From: Chloroflexota bacterium
GTDB lineage: Bacteria > Chloroflexota > Anaerolineae > Ardenticatenales > Ardenticatenaceae
NCBI GenBank assembly: GCA_003520455.1
Contig: DOUV01000600.1
Location: 1-6,243, forward strand
Length of the DNA stretch: 6,243 bases
Direction: 5' to 3'
The position numbers and the translations under genes were made by a program. The notes below the pieces were generated by a model that was not told where the DNA came from, ran no database searches, and worked only from the letters and a program-made list of their open reading frames with translations. Shown here piece after piece: positions 5,258 through 6,243 of this stretch (position 1 is its first letter; every line of letters starts with the position of its first letter).

Positions 5258-5818
5258 ATGGGTGCGATGCGAAACATCGTGGTGGTGCCATACGACCTAT
5301 CCTGGGTGAACGCATTTCAGCACGAAGCAGAACGCCTTGCCGCCATTTTTGGCGATGAACTCCTCTCCATCCACCATATTGGCAGCACCGCGGTTCCCGG
5401 CCTCAGTGCCAAGCCGGTGATTGATATTATGCCGCTCGTGCGGAATCTCGATCGGGTTGAGCTATTCAATGCGGCCCTGATCAATCTGGGGTATGAGCCC
5501 CTCGGTGAGAACGGAATCGCGGGCCGGCGCTACTTCGTCAAGGGCGGAGATGAGAACCGGACCCACAATGTTCACCTGTATGAGCCGGACAATCCCGAAG
5601 TGGCCCGTCATCTCGACTTCCGTGATTACTTGCGTGCTCATCCTGAAGAAGCCCAGCAGTATGGCCGCCTAAAGGAGATGCTTGCCAGGCAGTTTCCGCA
5701 CGATATTTTCGGCTACATGGCGGGGAAGGATTCCTTCATCAAAGAGATCCTTCACAAAGCACATGAGTGGCGTGCAAGACAAACTGGCCTGATGAGACCG
5801 CAACGGTACAATAGATGA
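5258..5818 (+). CDS. GrpB/UPF0157 family protein (nucleotidyltransferase-like fold)
   Basis: This 186-residue protein belongs to the GrpB (UPF0157) family, related to the nucleotidyltransferase superfamily; its substrate is not established. Visible family features are VVPYDLSW (9-16), the signature HHIGSTAVPGLSAKPVIDIM (39-58) with Gly42-Ser43 and Asp56 as likely active-site residues, the segment THNVHLYE (102-109), FRDYLRAHPE (121-130), and the C-terminal YMAGKDSFI (153-161). The length is normal. The ATG at 5258 is preferred because AGAGGAG (5242-5248) lies nine bases upstream; the frame is open back to 5162, but that stretch overlaps the end of the delta-60 gene and reads as low-complexity Arg/Glu-rich peptide. 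A second ATG at 5267 is less well placed. It is soluble and cytoplasmic. Nothing near it suggests a pathway. Confidence 0.92.
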   Translation: MGAMRNIVVVPYDLSWVNAFQHEAERLAAIFGDELLSIHHIGSTAVPGLSAKPVIDIMPLVRNLDRVELFNAALINLGYEPLGENGIAGRRYFVKGGDENRTHNVHLYEPDNPEVARHLDFRDYLRAHPEEAQQYGRLKEMLARQFPHDIFGYMAGKDSFIKEILHKAHEWRARQTGLMRPQRYNR

Positions 5819-5868
5819 GGCACATGTTTGTGGATACGTCGTTTCTCGAAAGGGAGAGCGACTCAAAA

Positions 5869-5928
5869 GTGAGGCATGCCGGGTGCGACGTACCTGTATC
5901 GTGGTCTGGGCCTTTGGGTGTGCCTCAC
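5869..5928 (+). promoter_or_regulatory. RNA-type stem-loop upstream of the dehydrogenase gene
   Basis: GTGAGGCATGCC (5869-5880) can pair with GGTGTGCCTCAC (5917-5928) over 12 positions, ten Watson-Crick and two G-U, closing a 36-base loop. The DNA is not a perfect inverted repeat but the RNA helix is complete, which hints at an RNA-level role for the forward transcript. No T-run follows, so it is not a standard terminator. It ends 70 bases before the dehydrogenase start. The loop carries the palindromic repeat copy at 5882-5896. Confidence 0.4.
5882..5896. repeat. Third copy of the GGTGCGACGCACC palindromic repeat
   Basis: GGTGCGACGTACCTG matches the left arm of the 758-843 element (GGTGCGACGCACCTG) at 14 of 15 positions. 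The single C-to-T change weakens the palindrome only to a G-T pair. Similarity continues loosely for about 20 more bases (CTGGGCC followed by GGTG) when compared with the reverse strand of the 758-843 element. No second arm is present nearby. Confidence 0.55.
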
Positions 5929-5998
5929 CCTCACCTGCAGCGCACGTGTACTGTCCGCTCGTGCCCGCACGACTCCATCCAAAAAAGGACTCCTTCGA

Positions 5999-6243
5999 AT
6001 GCGCGCTCTCTACCTGAGTGACCACCTGGAACTTCGCACCGACTATCCGGTGCCTGCTCCGCCGCCGGGGGAGTCGCTCGTGCGCGTGCGCCTCTCGGGG
6101 ATCTGCAACACCGATGTCGAACTGGCCCGGGGCTACATGGCCTTTCAGGGGGTCATCGGCCACGAGTTCGTCGGCGTCGTCGAGCAGAGCGATGATCCGG
6201 CGCTGGTCGGCCGGCGCGTGGTCGGGGAGATCAACGCGGCCTG
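5999..6243 (+). CDS. Zinc-dependent alcohol dehydrogenase (MDR family), N-terminal part
   Basis: The gene starts at ATG 5999, with AAAAGGA (5983-5989) nine bases upstream, and is cut by the window edge after 81 codons. The residues seen form the GroES-like catalytic domain of medium-chain dehydrogenase/reductases: VRVRLSGICNTD (28-39) with Cys36 as a catalytic zinc ligand, and GVIGHEFVGVVE (51-62) with His55-Glu56. GRRVVGEINAA (71-81) leads to the place where the structural-zinc cysteines normally begin; the last two bases (TG) fit a Cys codon. GICNTD replaces the commoner GICGTD, as in a subgroup I know as alcohol or threonine dehydrogenase-like enzymes. It should oxidise an alcohol with NAD(P); the NAD(P)-binding domain and substrate are not visible. 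The 180-base gap upstream suggests its own transcription, but I could not find a clear promoter. Confidence 0.9.
   Translation, partial: MRALYLSDHLELRTDYPVPAPPPGESLVRVRLSGICNTDVELARGYMAFQGVIGHEFVGVVEQSDDPALVGRRVVGEINAA

Noticed and set aside
5815..6021. 68-codon forward frame overlapping the GrpB stop by an ATGA
   Set aside because: Coupled-looking start, but it has no ribosome binding site of its own, the peptide is low in structure and rich in Ser/Arg/Pro, and it runs across the dehydrogenase ribosome binding site and start.
1..6243. CRISPR array, tRNA or rRNA genes, integrase or transposase
   Set aside because: No regularly spaced direct repeats, no tRNA-like or rRNA-like sequence, and no mobile-element protein found on either strand by eye.

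Overview
The window looks like chromosomal DNA from a moderately GC-rich bacterium, most likely of the phylum Chloroflexota. The best taxonomic clue is the partial reverse-strand gene at the left edge. It encodes a secreted protein with two copies of a repeat (RYFPETGH ... IFGYP ... QRARFE ... LGLLG) that I associate with Chloroflexota exported proteins. This assignment comes from recognising families, not from a search.

Layout. (1) 1-582, reverse strand: N-terminal part of the secreted repeat protein, with signal peptide, Shine-Dalgarno sequence and a plausible promoter. (2) 583-1128: a 546-base divergent intergenic region with no convincing gene. It has an AT-rich promoter side for the reverse gene, then a GC-rich zone of strong inverted repeats (710-736, 758-843, 888-913). 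It ends with a perfect-consensus -35/-10 promoter at 972-999 and a structured leader for secD. (3) 1129-4102, forward: secD, then a single-stranded DNA-binding protein gene (ssb), then secF. SecD and SecF are the two halves of the membrane complex that uses the proton gradient to help Sec export. Here a DNA replication/repair gene sits between them. (4) 4223-4561: a small unrecognised helical protein, whose frame continues for ten more sense codons beyond its TAG stop. (5) 4669-5193: three delta-60-type repeats, apparently a fragment of a larger repeat protein. (6) 5258-5818: a GrpB/UPF0157 family protein. (7) 5819-5998: a spacer with an RNA-type stem and a third copy of the palindromic repeat. 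(8) 5999-6243: start of a zinc-dependent medium-chain alcohol dehydrogenase, cut by the window edge.

How they work together. The forward genes from secD to secF probably form a transcription unit from the 972-999 promoter, although the 91- and 207-base gaps leave room for internal control. The left-edge protein is itself a likely Sec substrate, but nothing shows a specific link. Genes after secF look like unrelated accessory genes. I found no tRNA, rRNA, CRISPR array, transposase or phage gene. I also found no clearly new multi-gene system. The points most worth checking are the secD-ssb-secF order, a possible switch in the secD leader, and the dispersed palindrome.
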